Shown: in pieces, positions 51,554 through 63,001 of the stretch
How positions within the stretch are numbered: the stretch's first letter is position 1
Layout: the number at the start of each line of letters is the position of its first letter
DNA from: Nocardioidaceae bacterium
GTDB lineage: Bacteria; Actinomycetota; Actinomycetes; Propionibacteriales; Nocardioidaceae
Assembly: GCA_025934895.1 (NCBI GenBank)
Contig: JAICWH010000001.1
Location: 1 to 64,000 of the forward strand
Length of the DNA: 64,000 nt
Direction of reading: 5' to 3'
Made by a program: the position numbers and the translations under genes
Notes under the pieces: model-generated
Seen by the model: the letters and a program-made list of their open reading frames with translations, nothing else
Database searches by the model: none
Told to the model about the DNA's origin: nothing

Positions 51554-52660
51554 GTGAGTACTCGTCGTGACGTCGTCATCCTCGGTTCGACCGGCTCCAT
51601 CGGCACGCAGGCACTCGACGTGGTCCGCGCACACCGCGACCGGTTCCGGGTGGTGGCGATCACGGCCGGTGGCTCCCAGCGCGACCTGTTCCGGGAGCAG
51701 GTCGAGGAGCTTCGGCCGGTGTTCGCTGACCTGGGGGAGGACGCCTCCGTCCAGGCCGCCCGCATGGAGTGCGACGTGGTGCTCAACGGCATCACCGGCG
51801 CCGTCGGGCTGCGGCCCACCTTGGCCGCCCTCGACGCCGGCAACACCCTGGCGCTCGCCAACAAGGAGTCCCTCATCATCGGCGGCCGGCTCGTCACCGG
51901 GCACGCCCGACCCGGCCAGATCGTCCCGGTCGACTCCGAGCACAGCGCGCTGGCCCAGTGCCTGCGCGGCGGACGCGCCGAGGAGGTCCGCCGGCTGGTG
52001 CTGACCGCGAGCGGGGGACCGTTCCGCGGCCGGGCACGCGACGAGCTGCATCAGGTCACTGCCGAGCAGGCCCTCGCGCACCCGACGTGGTCCATGGGGC
52101 CGCTGGTGACCGTGAACTCGGCCACGCTGGTCAACAAGGGTCTCGAGGTGATCGAGGCGCATCTGCTCTACGACGTAGCCTACGAACGGATCGAGGTGGT
52201 CGTGCACCCCACGTCGGTGGTGCACTCCATGGTCGAGTTCCACGACGGCTCCACGCTGGCCCAGGCCTCGCCGCCCTCGATGCTGATCCCGATCGCGCTG
52301 GCGCTCGGCTGGCCCGACCGGCTGCCCGACGTCGCGCCCGCCGTGGACTGGACGAGGCCCTCGGCCTGGGAGTTCTTCCCGCTCGACGATGACGCGTTCC
52401 CGTCGGTGCGGCTGGCCCGGGACTGCGGGGCCAGGGGCGGCACGGCGCCCGCCGTGTACAACGCGGCGAACGAGGTGTGCGTGGACCTGTTCCTGGCCGG
52501 TGAGATGAGGTTCACCGACATCGTCCCCACCATCGACCGTGTCCTGCGCCGCCACGACGTACTCTCGACAGGGACGGACATGACCGTCGAGGACGTGCTG
52601 GCGGCGGATGCCTGGGCGCGCACCCAGGCCCGGCTCGAGCAGGAGGACCCCACCGGATGA
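51554..52660 (+). CDS. dxr: 1-deoxy-D-xylulose-5-phosphate reductoisomerase
   Basis: [53 protein letters not shown]. Alternative start 51545. Confidence 0.96.
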   Translation: MSTRRDVVILGSTGSIGTQALDVVRAHRDRFRVVAITAGGSQRDLFREQVEELRPVFADLGEDASVQAARMECDVVLNGITGAVGLRPTLAALDAGNTLALANKESLIIGGRLVTGHARPGQIVPVDSEHSALAQCLRGGRAEEVRRLVLTASGGPFRGRARDELHQVTAEQALAHPTWSMGPLVTVNSATLVNKGLEVIEAHLLYDVAYERIEVVVHPTSVVHSMVEFHDGSTLAQASPPSMLIPIALALGWPDRLPDVAPAVDWTRPSAWEFFPLDDDAFPSVRLARDCGARGGTAPAVYNAANEVCVDLFLAGEMRFTDIVPTIDRVLRRHDVLSTGTDMTVEDVLAADAWARTQARLEQEDPTG

Positions 52661-53973
52661 CCGCGCTGACGTACGCGTTGGGCGTGCTGCTGTTCGTCGT
52701 CGGCGTGGCCGCGTCCATCGGCCTGCACGAGCTCGGCCATCTGCTCCCGGGCAAGCTGTTCGACGTCAAGATCACCCAGTACTTCGTGGGCTTCGGCCGC
52801 ACGCTGTGGTCCCGCAGACGCGGCGAGACGGAGTACGGCGTCAAGGCCGTTCCACTCGGCGGCTACGTCAAGCTGGTCGGGATGCTGCCACCGGGACCGG
52901 GCAGCGACAAGCACACCGTCCGCTCCTCCCACACGGGCATGTTCAGCCAGCTGATGAGCGACGCGCGCGCGGCCGAGTACGAGCTGGTCGACGAGGGCGA
53001 CGAGGAGCGGTTGTTCTACCGGCTCACCTGGTGGAAGAAGATCGTGATCATGGCTTCGGGGGTGCTGACGAACCTGGTCATCGCGTTCGTGCTGTTCGCG
53101 GTGGTGTTCATGGGCCACGGGGTGGCCACCGCCACCACGACCGTCCAGGACGTCTCCCAGTGCGTGGTCGCGGTGACCACGGCCAACGTCGATCGGCCGG
53201 TCCGTCCCTGCACGGCCAAGGACCCGGTGGCACCGGCGAAGGCCGCCGGGATCCGGCCGGGGGACCGCATCGTGTCCTTCAACGGCCACCCGGTCCACCG
53301 GTGGTCGGACCTGCAGCGGGAGATCCGCGGCAACGAGGCCGGTGCAGCCGCGATCGGCGTGGTGCGCGACGGCACGAGGATCACCCTGCACACCAGCACG
53401 ACGGTCTCCACCCGCCCCGACCTGAACGACCCCGCGCGGATCACCCGCAGCGGCTTCCTCGGGGTGAGCCCCACCGTGGTGAACGCCCGCCAGGGACCCG
53501 GCTACGTCGTGCAGACGATGGCCTCCGGCACCTGGGCCACCGTCCAGGCCCTGGCCAGCATGCCGGTGAAGATCTATCACGTCGGTCGGGCGGCACTCGG
53601 GCTGGAGAAGCGCGACGTGACCGGCCCGATGAGCGTGGTGGGCGCCGGCCGGGTCGCCGGTGAGCTGTCCTCGGCCAAGGAGCTCTCGCCCTCGGACCGC
53701 TTCTTCAGCGTCGTGCTGCTGATCGCCGGGCTCAACCTGTTCCTCGGCATGTTCAACCTGGTGCCACTGCCGCCGCTGGACGGCGGCCCGATCGCCACCA
53801 CCCTCTACGAGGCGGCCCGCCGAGGGGTTGCCAGGCTGCGCCACAAACCGGACCCCGGCTTCGTCGACAGCGCGAAGCTGCTGCCGGTCACCTACGTGAT
53901 GGCGGCGGTCATCCTGCTCGCGAGCATCGTGCTGATCTACGCCGACATCGTCGCCCCGGTCAGCCTGAGCTAG
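52657..53973 (+). CDS. rseP: M50 family site-2 metalloprotease (RseP/Rip1-like) with PDZ domain
   Basis: HELGH zinc motif; [18 protein letters not shown] motif; position dxr-rseP-ispG. Confidence 0.93.
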   Translation: MTALTYALGVLLFVVGVAASIGLHELGHLLPGKLFDVKITQYFVGFGRTLWSRRRGETEYGVKAVPLGGYVKLVGMLPPGPGSDKHTVRSSHTGMFSQLMSDARAAEYELVDEGDEERLFYRLTWWKKIVIMASGVLTNLVIAFVLFAVVFMGHGVATATTTVQDVSQCVVAVTTANVDRPVRPCTAKDPVAPAKAAGIRPGDRIVSFNGHPVHRWSDLQREIRGNEAGAAAIGVVRDGTRITLHTSTTVSTRPDLNDPARITRSGFLGVSPTVVNARQGPGYVVQTMASGTWATVQALASMPVKIYHVGRAALGLEKRDVTGPMSVVGAGRVAGELSSAKELSPSDRFFSVVLLIAGLNLFLGMFNLVPLPPLDGGPIATTLYEAARRGVARLRHKPDPGFVDSAKLLPVTYVMAAVILLASIVLIYADIVAPVSLS

Positions 53974-54051
53974 CCGATCCCGAAGAAGGAGCCCGAACCG
54001 TCAGCCGACCAGAGACCCCGACCACGAGAACCAGCGAACACGAAGGACACC

Positions 54052-55209
54052 ATGACCACCGTCAACCTCGGGATGCCGGCCGCGCCACCGCCGGTGCTGG
54101 CCGCACGCCGGCCGTCGCGCCAGATCAAGGTCGGCAAGGTGCTGGTCGGTGGGGATGCTCCCATCTCCGTGCAGTCGATGACGACGACCCTGACCTCCGA
54201 CATCAACACCACCCTGCAGCAGATCGCCGAGCTCACCGCGGCGGGCTGTGACATCGTCCGCGTGGCCTGCCCGTCCCAGGACGACGCGGACGCCCTGGAG
54301 CAGATCGCCCGGCACTCCCAGATCCCGGTGATCGCGGACATCCACTTCCAGCCGAAGTACGTGTTCGCCGCCATCGACGCGGGCTGCGCCGCGGTGCGGG
54401 TCAACCCCGGCAACATCCGCAAGTTCGACGACCAGGTCAAGCAGATCGCCCGGGCCGCCAAGGACCGGGGTACGTCGATCCGGATCGGCGTGAACGCCGG
54501 CAGCCTGGACAAACGGGTCTTCGAGAAGCACGGCAAGGCCACCGCGGAGGCGCTCGTCGAGTCGGCCGTCTGGGAGGCGTCCCTGTTCGAGGAGCACGAC
54601 TTCCACGACTTCAAGATCTCGGTCAAGCACAACGACCCGGTGGTCATGGTGCAGGCCTACGAGATGCTCGCTGAGCGAGGCGACTGGCCGCTGCACCTCG
54701 GGGTCACCGAGGCCGGCCCGGCGTTCCAGGGCACCATCAAGTCCGCGGTCGCGTTCGGGGCGCTGCTCTCGCGCGGCATCGGCGACACGATCCGGGTCTC
54801 CCTGTCGGCCCCTCCCGTGGAGGAGGTCAAGGTCGGCATCTCGATCCTGCAGTCCCTGAACCTGCGCCCACGCAAGCTGGAGATCGTGTCCTGCCCGTCC
54901 TGCGGGCGTGCGCAGGTCGACGTCTACAAGCTCGCCGACGAGGTCACCGCGGGTCTCGACGGGCTCGAGGTGCCGCTGCGGGTGGCGGTGATGGGCTGCG
55001 TCGTCAACGGTCCCGGGGAAGCGCGCGAGGCAGACCTCGGTGTCGCCTCCGGCAACGGCAAGGGCCAGATCTTCGTCAGGGGCGAGGTCGTCAAGACAGT
55101 GCCGGAGTCACAGATCGTGGAGACGCTGATCGAGGAGGCGATGCGGATCGCCGAGGACATGGAGCCCGTCGACGGGGGGCCCGGAGGCGCGACGGTCACC
55201 GTCGGCTGA
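54052..55209 (+). CDS. ispG: 4-hydroxy-3-methylbut-2-en-1-yl diphosphate synthase (flavodoxin/ferredoxin)
   Basis: [51 protein letters not shown]. Confidence 0.97.
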   Translation: MTTVNLGMPAAPPPVLAARRPSRQIKVGKVLVGGDAPISVQSMTTTLTSDINTTLQQIAELTAAGCDIVRVACPSQDDADALEQIARHSQIPVIADIHFQPKYVFAAIDAGCAAVRVNPGNIRKFDDQVKQIARAAKDRGTSIRIGVNAGSLDKRVFEKHGKATAEALVESAVWEASLFEEHDFHDFKISVKHNDPVVMVQAYEMLAERGDWPLHLGVTEAGPAFQGTIKSAVAFGALLSRGIGDTIRVSLSAPPVEEVKVGISILQSLNLRPRKLEIVSCPSCGRAQVDVYKLADEVTAGLDGLEVPLRVAVMGCVVNGPGEAREADLGVASGNGKGQIFVRGEVVKTVPESQIVETLIEEAMRIAEDMEPVDGGPGGATVTVG

Positions 55210-55905
55210 TCAGGCACCCGCCCAGCGGTACTCCACCTCGGGGCGTCCGCTGCCGCCGTACCGCACGGTGCGCTCGGCCATCGACTCCGCCGCGAGGTAC
55301 TCCAGGTAGCGTCGCGCGGTGACCCTGGACGCGCCTATCCTCGACGCCACCTCCGAGGCCGACAGGCCCGCGGCGGTGGCGCGCAGCGCACTCGTGATGT
55401 CGCGCAGCGTGTCGGCGCTCATCCCCTTCGGCAGTGACGCCGAACCCGCAGCCGTGCGCAGCACCCCCAGCATCTGGTCCACCTCGGCCTGCCCGACGCT
55501 GCCGCTGGACGCGAGCCGCTCCCGATAGTCGGCGTACTGCTCGAGCTTGGCCCGGAACCCCGCATAGGTGAACGGCTTGAGCAGGTAGAGCACCACCCCC
55601 TGGGCCACCGCCCGTTTGACCACCTCCACGTCGCGCGCGGCCGTCACCGCGATCACATCGCACAGGTGGCCCTGGGCCCGCATGGCGCGCAGCAGCCCCA
55701 GACCGTGCCCGTCCGGGAGGTTCATGTCCAGCAGGACCAGGTGCACCTCGGGCTCGCTGCGGAGCAGCCGCAGCGCCTCCACCGACGACCGGGCGACGCC
55801 GGCGACCACGAACCCGGCGGTACGACGGACGTAGGCAGCGTGCGCCTGGGCGGAGAGCTCCTCGTCCTCGACGATCAGCACCCGGACCTCGGACGACGAG
55901 ATCAC
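55210..55905 (-). CDS. CitB/DcuR-type response regulator
   Basis: VRVLIVEDEELSAQAH receiver domain, LVLLDMNLPDGHGLGLL, C-terminal HTH ASEVASRIGASRVTARRYLEYL. Confidence 0.9.
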   Translation of the reverse strand: MISSSEVRVLIVEDEELSAQAHAAYVRRTAGFVVAGVARSSVEALRLLRSEPEVHLVLLDMNLPDGHGLGLLRAMRAQGHLCDVIAVTAARDVEVVKRAVAQGVVLYLLKPFTYAGFRAKLEQYADYRERLASSGSVGQAEVDQMLGVLRTAAGSASLPKGMSADTLRDITSALRATAAGLSASEVASRIGASRVTARRYLEYLAAESMAERTVRYGGSGRPEVEYRWAGA

Positions 55906-57536
55906 GACCCGCTCGTTCCGTACCGGGCGGTCCGAACCGGCGTGGTCACGGCGGGCTCGCCGATCCGGACCAGGAACTGCGCCCCGCCCAGCTCGGAGGT
56001 GCCGACCTCGATGTCTCCGTCGTACTTGCGCACCGCCTGGACCACGAGCGCCAGACCCAGGCCCCGACCTACCGGCCCGTCGGCGGTCTTCGTGGACCAG
56101 CCGCGCTCGAAGACCTGCTCGGCGGCCGCGGTGCTCAGCCCGGCGCCTGAGTCGGCGACCCGTACGCACAGGGACGTCGGCGAGCCGGTCAGCTCGACCA
56201 CGATGACCCGTGCTGCCACCTCGCCGACGGCGTCCATCGCGTTGTCGATGAGGTTGCCGAGGATGGTCACCGCGTCGCGCTGCTCGACGGGCAGCCCGGT
56301 CACCTCGGTGCTGTCGCCGAGCCGGAGCTGGACACCCCGCTCGGCGGCCTGCGCTGTCTTGCCGAGCAGCAGGGCGGACACGACCGGGTCGGCCACCGAC
56401 CCGACCACCCGGTCGGTGAGCAGCTGCGCCACCTCGAGCTCCTCGGTGGCGAAGTCCAGCGCGTCCTCCGTGCGTCCCATCTCGACGAGGGAGACCACGG
56501 TGTGCAGCCGGTTGGCAGCCTCGTGGTTCTGTGAGCGCAGCGACTCGGCCAGGCCGCGCACGGTGTCGAGCTCGCCGGCGACCGCCTGGATCTCGGTGTG
56601 GTCGCGCAGGGTGACCACCGACCCCACCTCGCGGCCCTGCCACTGGGCTGGCGCCACGTTGACGACCAGCACCGCGTCGTCGACCAGGTGGATCTCGTCG
56701 GGCCGTCGGTCGGTGGACAGCACCGCTCGGGTCAGCGACTCGGGCAGGCCCAGCTCGGCGACCGGGCGGCCCAGGACGGAGTCGTCGAGGTCGAGCAACC
56801 TGCTTGCCTCCCTGTTGACCAGCTGGACCCGGCCCTCGGTGTCCACCAGCAGCAGCCCCTCCCGCACCGCGTGCAGCACCGCGTCGTAGTACTCGTACAT
56901 CCGGGTGATCTCGCCCTCGCCCATGCCGTGCGTCTGGCGGCGCAGCCGGCGGCTGATCAGCCACGCCCCGAGCAGCCCGACGGCGAGGATGACCGCGGCC
57001 GCGAGCGCGATCGGCGGCAGCCGGTCGGCCAGGGCGTCCTGGATCCGCTGCATGGTGATGCCGACCGAGACCAGGGCCACCACCCGGGACCCGGCGCCGG
57101 CGGCGTAGACCGGGACCACGGCCCGCATCGACGGGCCCAGTGTGCCGGTGTACTCCTGGGTGAAGGGCCGGCCCCGGGGTGCGCCGCCGAGGTCGCCGAT
57201 GAACCGGCCCCCGATCTGCGCCGGGTCGGGGTGCGAGTAGCGGATCCGGTGCAGGGACATCACCACGACGAAGTCGGTGTGGGAGTCGCGGCGCACCCGC
57301 TCCGCGAACGGCTGGATCGACGCGGACGGGTCGGCGGTGCCCAGGGCGCGACGCACCTGTGGGGTGTCGGCGACCGACACGGCCACCGCCAGCGCGCGGT
57401 CCCGTGCGCCGGCGATCTGGGTGTCCCGCGCGTCTGCGTAGGCCAGAGCCACGGCGCCGGCCACGACGACGACGACCATCAGCACCTGGAGCAGCAGGAT
57501 CTGCCGGGCGACGGGACTGGGACGCGAGGACACCAC
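55902..57536 (-). CDS. CitA/DcuS-type sensor histidine kinase
   Basis: N-terminal TM, extracytoplasmic sensor, PAS; LRSQNHEAANRLHTVVSLVEMGR and VADSGAGLSTAAAEQVFERGWSTK ATPase motifs. Confidence 0.9.
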   Translation of the reverse strand: MVSSRPSPVARQILLLQVLMVVVVVAGAVALAYADARDTQIAGARDRALAVAVSVADTPQVRRALGTADPSASIQPFAERVRRDSHTDFVVVMSLHRIRYSHPDPAQIGGRFIGDLGGAPRGRPFTQEYTGTLGPSMRAVVPVYAAGAGSRVVALVSVGITMQRIQDALADRLPPIALAAAVILAVGLLGAWLISRRLRRQTHGMGEGEITRMYEYYDAVLHAVREGLLLVDTEGRVQLVNREASRLLDLDDSVLGRPVAELGLPESLTRAVLSTDRRPDEIHLVDDAVLVVNVAPAQWQGREVGSVVTLRDHTEIQAVAGELDTVRGLAESLRSQNHEAANRLHTVVSLVEMGRTEDALDFATEELEVAQLLTDRVVGSVADPVVSALLLGKTAQAAERGVQLRLGDSTEVTGLPVEQRDAVTILGNLIDNAMDAVGEVAARVIVVELTGSPTSLCVRVADSGAGLSTAAAEQVFERGWSTKTADGPVGRGLGLALVVQAVRKYDGDIEVGTSELGGAQFLVRIGEPAVTTPVRTARYGTSGS

Positions 57537-57684
57537 GGCATTCTCGACCTTTCGGTTGCCGGACCTCCGGGTGCTTCCCGAGCCGGACCACCTGCACGTG
57601 TGAACATAATGAACGCAACGGTGACCACAGTCACAGGCCTCAGGCAGGCTCCTCCTCAGCCCCAACCTTTCGTGGAGGAAACTG

Positions 57685-59073
57685 ATGTCATCCATGCCCA
57701 GCCCCTCGGGCGCCGCGGGTCCCGCGGCCGCCAAGAAGGATCGATCGCACTACCTGTACATGGCGGTGATCGTCGCGGTGGTCCTCGGCATCGCCGTCGG
57801 CCTCGTCGCCCCCGACTTCGCCGTCCAGCTCAAGCCGATCGGCACCGGCTTCGTCGCGCTGATCCGGATGATGATCTCGCCGGTGATCTTCTGCACCATC
57901 GTGCTCGGCGTCGGCTCGGTGGCCAGTGCGGCCCACGTCGGCAAGGTGGGCGGCCTGGCCCTCGGCTACTTCGTCACCATGTCGACCGTGGCGCTGGCGA
58001 TCGGGCTGCTGGTCGGCAACCTGATCCACCCCGGCTCCGGCCTCCACCTGACCCCCGACGTCGCCAAGGTCGGCGGCCAGCAGGCGGCCGAGGCCGGCGG
58101 CACCACCACGGACTTCCTGCTGGGCATCATCCCGACCACGCTGCTGTCCTCGCTGACCGCGGGGGACGTCCTGCAGACCCTGCTCGTCGCCCTGCTCGTC
58201 GGCTTCGCCGTCCAGGCCATGGGACGTGCGGGCAAGCCGGTGATCCGCGGCGTCGAGCACATCCAGCGGGTCGTCTTCCGGGTGCTCGCCATGATCATGT
58301 GGGCCGCCCCGATCGGTGCCTTCGGTGCGATCGCCGCCGTCGTCGGCGAGACCGGCGTCGACGCGTTGAAGAGCCTCGCGATCCTGATGGTCGCGTTCTA
58401 CATCACCTGCTTCCTGTTCGTGTTCGTGGTGCTCGGCACCATCCTCAAGCTGGCCACCGGCGTCAACGTGCTGTCGCTGTTCCGCTACCTCGCCCGGGAG
58501 TTCCTGCTGATCCTCTCCACGTCCTCCTCCGAGTCGGCGCTGCCGCGGGTGATGGCCAAGATGGAGCACGCCGGGGTCGACCAGACCACCGTCGGCGTCG
58601 TGATCCCGACGGGCTACTCGTTCAACCTCGACGGCACCGCGATCTACCTGACGATGGCGTCGCTGTTCATCGCCGAGGCGCTCGGCAAGCCGCTGGCGAT
58701 CGGTGAGCAGATCTCCCTCCTGCTGTTCATGATCATCGCCTCCAAGGGCGCAGCCGGGGTCACCGGTGCGGGCCTCGCCACCCTCGCGGGCGGTCTGTCC
58801 TCGCACCGTCCGGAGCTGCTCGACGGGGTGGGCCTGATCGTCGGGATCGACCGGTTCATGTCCGAGGCGCGGGCGCTCACCAACTTCGCAGGCAACGCCA
58901 TCGCCACCGTCCTCGTCGGCACCTGGACCGACAGCATCGACCGCGAGCAGCTCGACGCGGTGCTGGCCGGCGAGCGCCCCTTCGACGAGACGACGATGCT
59001 CGACGACTCGATGGAGCCCGACGTGTTGAACCAGGACCCGGCGAGCACCACGAAGGCGCACGCCGGCGCGTAG
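57685..59073 (+). CDS. dctA: dicarboxylate/amino acid:cation symporter (DAACS), DctA-like
   Basis: LSTSSSESALPRVMAKMEHAG serine-rich loop; VVIPTGYSFNLDGTAIYLTMASLFIAEA. Confidence 0.93.
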   Translation: MSSMPSPSGAAGPAAAKKDRSHYLYMAVIVAVVLGIAVGLVAPDFAVQLKPIGTGFVALIRMMISPVIFCTIVLGVGSVASAAHVGKVGGLALGYFVTMSTVALAIGLLVGNLIHPGSGLHLTPDVAKVGGQQAAEAGGTTTDFLLGIIPTTLLSSLTAGDVLQTLLVALLVGFAVQAMGRAGKPVIRGVEHIQRVVFRVLAMIMWAAPIGAFGAIAAVVGETGVDALKSLAILMVAFYITCFLFVFVVLGTILKLATGVNVLSLFRYLAREFLLILSTSSSESALPRVMAKMEHAGVDQTTVGVVIPTGYSFNLDGTAIYLTMASLFIAEALGKPLAIGEQISLLLFMIIASKGAAGVTGAGLATLAGGLSSHRPELLDGVGLIVGIDRFMSEARALTNFAGNAIATVLVGTWTDSIDREQLDAVLAGERPFDETTMLDDSMEPDVLNQDPASTTKAHAGA

Positions 59074-59082
59074 GCTCCGCGT

Positions 59083-59928
59083 GTGCTCCGGACACGGCAG
59101 GGTCTGCGCCTCCTCGGCCCATCCGACCTGCCTGCCGTGCGGGAGCTGTGCGGCCGGGACCCGGTGGTCAACGTCTTCGCTGACTACCGGGCCCGGCTGA
59201 CGCAGCTGGACCCCCGCTGGCTCGGGGGGGAGATGTGGGGCTACGAGGTGGACGGCGAGCTGGTCTCGGCCTGCCACGCGGCCGCCAACCTGGTCCCGGT
59301 CGAGGCCACCTCGGACGCCGTGGTCGCCTTCGCCCAGCGAGCAGCCTCCCGGCCGCGGCGCTGCGCCACCGTCGTCGGCCCGGCACAGAGCGTCGAGCAC
59401 CTGTGGCGGCTGCTCGAGCCGCACTGGAAGCCGGCACGGGAGGTGCGCTGGGCCCAGCCGCACCTGCAGATCTCCTCCGCGCCGGCGGTGGCCCCCGACC
59501 CCGCCGTACGACGCACGGAGCCTTCCGACGTGGCCGCCCTCTACCCGGCGTGCGTGGCGATGTACACCGAGGAGGTCGGCGTCTCGCCCGAGCTGGGCGG
59601 TGGAGCGGACCTCTACCGGGCCCGGGTCGCGCAGCTCGTCGCCAAGGGCTGGTCCTTCGCCCGGATCGAGAACGGCCGCGTGGTGTTCAAGGCAGAGGTG
59701 GCCGCCGCGTCGCCGTACGCCTGTCAGGTCCAGGGTGTCTACGTCCCCCCGTCGCACCGCGGCGCGGGGCTCGCCGCTGCCGGGATGGCGGCCGTCGTGG
59801 CCTTCGCGCTGCGCGACATCGCGCCCGTCGTGTCGCTCTACGTCAACGAGCACAACGAGGCCGCCCGCCGGGCCTATGTGCGTGTGGGCTTCGAGCAGAC
59901 CGGGACCTTCTCGACCATCATGTTCTGA
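59083..59928 (+). CDS. GNAT family N-acetyltransferase (DUF4081-containing type)
   Basis: GVYVPPSHRGAGLAAAGMAAVVAFAL and NEHNEAARRAYVRVGFEQTGTFSTIMF. Confidence 0.82.
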   Translation: MLRTRQGLRLLGPSDLPAVRELCGRDPVVNVFADYRARLTQLDPRWLGGEMWGYEVDGELVSACHAAANLVPVEATSDAVVAFAQRAASRPRRCATVVGPAQSVEHLWRLLEPHWKPAREVRWAQPHLQISSAPAVAPDPAVRRTEPSDVAALYPACVAMYTEEVGVSPELGGGADLYRARVAQLVAKGWSFARIENGRVVFKAEVAAASPYACQVQGVYVPPSHRGAGLAAAGMAAVVAFALRDIAPVVSLYVNEHNEAARRAYVRVGFEQTGTFSTIMF

Positions 59929-60018
59929 CGGCCGGCGCGAGCGGCCCGATAGCCTTGCCGACATGCACCCACCCCAGGAGACTGCTCGCTTCGCCCACCC
60001 GTCCGCGGGGGCCCCGAG

Positions 60019-61824
60019 ATGATTCTGCGGATGTCGAGCCTGTTCGTGCGCACCCTGCGGGAGGACCCCGCGGCCGCGGAGGTGCCGAGCCACCGGCTGC
60101 TGGTCCGGGCCGGCTACATCCGGCGGGCCGCGCCTGGCATCTACTCGTGGCTGCCGCTGGGCCTGCGGGTGCTGCGCAACATCGAGCGGATCGTGCGCGA
60201 GGAGATGGACGGCATGGGCGCGCAGGAGCTGCAGTTCCCGGCGCTGCTGCCACGTGAGCCCTACGAGGCGACCGGCAGGTGGACGGAGTACGGCGCCGGG
60301 GTGTTCCGGCTCCAGGACCGCAAGGGCGCGGACTACCTGCTGGGCCCCACCCACGAGGAGATGTTCACGCTGCTCGTCAAGGACCTCTACTCCTCCTACA
60401 AGGACCTCCCTCTCTGGCTCTACCAGATCCAGACGAAGTACCGCGACGAGGCCCGCCCACGCGCCGGCCTGCTCCGCGGGCGTGAGTTCGTGATGAAGGA
60501 CTCCTACTCCTTCGACGTCTCGGACGCGGGCTTGGAGAGCTCCTACGCCGCCCACCGCGCCGCCTACGTCAAGATCTTCGACCGGCTCGGGTTCGACTAC
60601 GTGGTCGTCAAGGCCACCTCGGGGGCGATGGGGGGCTCGAGGTCCGAGGAGTTCCTCGCCACCGCCGAGAACGGCGAGGACACCTACGTCCGCTGCAGCG
60701 TGTGCGACTACGCCGCCAACGTGGAGGCCGTCGCGCTGCGCCCTCCGCCACCGGTGCCGTACGACGACGCTCCACCCGCCCATGCCGAGCAGACCCCGGA
60801 CACCCCGACCATCGACACGCTGGTCCAGCACCTCAACGACGCGTTCCCGCGCGAGGACCGGCCCTGGCACGCGGGGGACACCCTGAAGAACGTGCTCGTC
60901 GTGCTCAGGCACCCGGACGGCACCCGCGAGCCGGTCGCGATCGGCCTGCCCGGTGACCGGGAGGTCGACGAGAAGCGGCTCGGCGGCCAGCTCGAGCCCA
61001 TCGAGGTGGAGGCGTTCGAGGAGAAGGACTTCGCCGCCCACCCCGAGCTGGCCAAGGGCTACATCGGCCCCGGCGTGCTCGGGGAGAAGAACGCCTCGGG
61101 GATCCGCTACCTCGTCGACCCGCGGGTCGTCGAGGGCACCCGCTGGGTCACCGGCGCCGACGTCGCCGGCTCGCACGTGCTCGACCTGGTGGCCGGCCGG
61201 GACTTCGCGCCGGACGGGACCATCGAGGCTGCCGAGGTGCGCGACGGCGACCCCTGCCCCCGCGGTCCCCACGAGGGCGCGGAGGGCACTCTGCTCACCG
61301 CCCGCGGGATCGAGATGGGCCACATCTTCGCGCTCGGCCGCAAGTACGCCGACGCGCTCGGGCTGCAGGTGCTCGACGAGTTCGGCAAGCTGGTGACCGT
61401 CACCATGGGCTCCTACGGCATCGGCGTCTCACGGGCGGTCGCGGCGATCGCCGAGAACACCCACGACGAGCTCGGTCTGGTCTGGCCTCGCGAGGTGGCG
61501 CCCGCCGACGTACACCTGGTGGCCACCGGCAAGGACGCGGCGGTCTACGACACCGCGGCCGGGATCGCCGTCGAGCTGACCGCCCGGGGCCTGACGGTGA
61601 TCTACGACGACCGCGTCAAGGTCTCCCCCGGGGTCAAGTTCAAGGATGCCGAGCTGATCGGGGTCCCGACGATCGTGGTGGTCGGCAAGGGCCTGGTGGA
61701 CGGGGTCGTCGAGGTGAAGGACCGGGCCTCCGGCGAGCGCGAGGACGTGCCCGTCGACGACGTGGTCGACTACGTGGTGCGCACCGTGCGTGAGCCGGTC
61801 GGCAACCCGATCTCGGAGGACTGA
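60019..61824 (+). CDS. proS: proline--tRNA ligase
   Basis: Class II aaRS motifs; [43 protein letters not shown]; bacterial YbaK-type insertion. Confidence 0.97.
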   Translation: MILRMSSLFVRTLREDPAAAEVPSHRLLVRAGYIRRAAPGIYSWLPLGLRVLRNIERIVREEMDGMGAQELQFPALLPREPYEATGRWTEYGAGVFRLQDRKGADYLLGPTHEEMFTLLVKDLYSSYKDLPLWLYQIQTKYRDEARPRAGLLRGREFVMKDSYSFDVSDAGLESSYAAHRAAYVKIFDRLGFDYVVVKATSGAMGGSRSEEFLATAENGEDTYVRCSVCDYAANVEAVALRPPPPVPYDDAPPAHAEQTPDTPTIDTLVQHLNDAFPREDRPWHAGDTLKNVLVVLRHPDGTREPVAIGLPGDREVDEKRLGGQLEPIEVEAFEEKDFAAHPELAKGYIGPGVLGEKNASGIRYLVDPRVVEGTRWVTGADVAGSHVLDLVAGRDFAPDGTIEAAEVRDGDPCPRGPHEGAEGTLLTARGIEMGHIFALGRKYADALGLQVLDEFGKLVTVTMGSYGIGVSRAVAAIAENTHDELGLVWPREVAPADVHLVATGKDAAVYDTAAGIAVELTARGLTVIYDDRVKVSPGVKFKDAELIGVPTIVVVGKGLVDGVVEVKDRASGEREDVPVDDVVDYVVRTVREPVGNPISED

Positions 61825-61828
61825 GCCG

Positions 61829-62545
61829 GTGACGTCCGCCGCTCCGGCGGTGCGCGCGGTGATCTTCGACTGGGGCGGCACCCTGACACCGTGGCGCACC
61901 GTGGACTTCGAGCTGGAGGCCAGGGCACTGGCAGCCGCAGCGCTCGACGGGGACGACGACGCGCACCACCGCCTCGGCGCGGCGGTGCAGACGGTCTGGG
62001 TCCGCTCCCGTGACCAGCACACCAGCGCCACCGTGGCCGACATCTTCGCCGAGGCGGGGCTGACCCACGACGAGTCGCTGCTGGTCGCCTACCGGGACTT
62101 CTGGGCGCCGCACACGCTCACCGACCCCGACGTGCTTCCACTGTTCAGCAGGCTGCGCCTGGACGGGATCAAGGTGGGTGTCCTCTCCAACACCGTATGG
62201 CCCCGGGTCTGGCACGAGGAGCTCTTCGAGCGAGACGGGGTCCTGAACCTGATCGACGGCGCCGTCTACACGAGCGAGATCGCGTGGACCAAGCCGTCGC
62301 CGAAGGCGTTCCGCGCGGCGATGCAGGCGGTCGGAGAGGACGACCCCGCAGCCTGCGTGTTCGTGGGGGACCGGCTCTTCGACGACATCTGGGGCGCGGC
62401 CGCCGCGGGGATGCGGACCATCCACGTGCCGCACAGCGACATTCCCGTCGAGCAGGTCGGGCACACCGAGGGCAAGCCGGACGAGGTCGTCGAGCAGCTC
62501 GCCCACGTCTACGACGTGGTGTCGGCGTGGCGCAGCGGCGGGTGA
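61829..62545 (+). CDS. HAD family hydrolase
   Basis: VIFDWGGTLTPW, VGVLSNTVWP, VFVGDRLFDDIWGAAAAGM motifs. Confidence 0.88.
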   Translation: MTSAAPAVRAVIFDWGGTLTPWRTVDFELEARALAAAALDGDDDAHHRLGAAVQTVWVRSRDQHTSATVADIFAEAGLTHDESLLVAYRDFWAPHTLTDPDVLPLFSRLRLDGIKVGVLSNTVWPRVWHEELFERDGVLNLIDGAVYTSEIAWTKPSPKAFRAAMQAVGEDDPAACVFVGDRLFDDIWGAAAAGMRTIHVPHSDIPVEQVGHTEGKPDEVVEQLAHVYDVVSAWRSGG

Positions 62546-62575
62546 CCGGCGGGCCGCGGCTGTGTCCTGGAGTCG

Positions 62576-63001
62576 CTACAGGTCCGGTGCGCCGGGGAAC
62601 TCGGTCGGTGACCCCCCGAAGGACAGCTCCCGGACCGCGGCGTCGCTGAGCGCGTGCAGCGCCCAGGCCCGGTCGGCTCGCGAGGTGCTGCCGACCGCCT
62701 CGGCGTAGACGGCCGCGCAGCGTCGCTCGATCACCCGGGCGGCGGCCGCCAGCTGGGCCGGTGTGCGGCCGGGACCGGGCAGTTGGTAGCTCGGCTCTGC
62801 CGCCACGGGGTCACCGCCCGCGCCGCGGACCAGCACGGTGAGCTGGTCACGGCGGGCCCGGTGGGTGGTGTAGGCCGCCGTGATGCGGGCGGCCAGGGCG
62901 CGCTGGTGGGAGGACGACACCCGGCCGCCCAGCACGCCGTAGACGTAGAGGGCCGCATGCTCGCCGGCGAGGGTGGCCTGCAGGGCCGCCAGCGGGGTCA
63001 C
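62576..63001 (-). CDS. ferritin-like DUF4439-type protein
   Basis: LQATLAGEHAALYVYGVLGGRVS...RRDQLTVLVRGAGGDPVAAEPSYQLP. Confidence 0.72.
   Translation of the reverse strand: MTPLAALQATLAGEHAALYVYGVLGGRVSSSHQRALAARITAAYTTHRARRDQLTVLVRGAGGDPVAAEPSYQLPGPGRTPAQLAAAARVIERRCAAVYAEAVGSTSRADRAWALHALSDAAVRELSFGGSPTEFPGAPDL

Noticed and set aside
57688-61323. 1211-aa minus-strand ORF opposite dctA/GNAT/proS
   Set aside because: Antisense open frame typical of high-GC DNA; His/Gly/Arg/Val-rich low-complexity composition, and three well-supported genes lie on the other strand.
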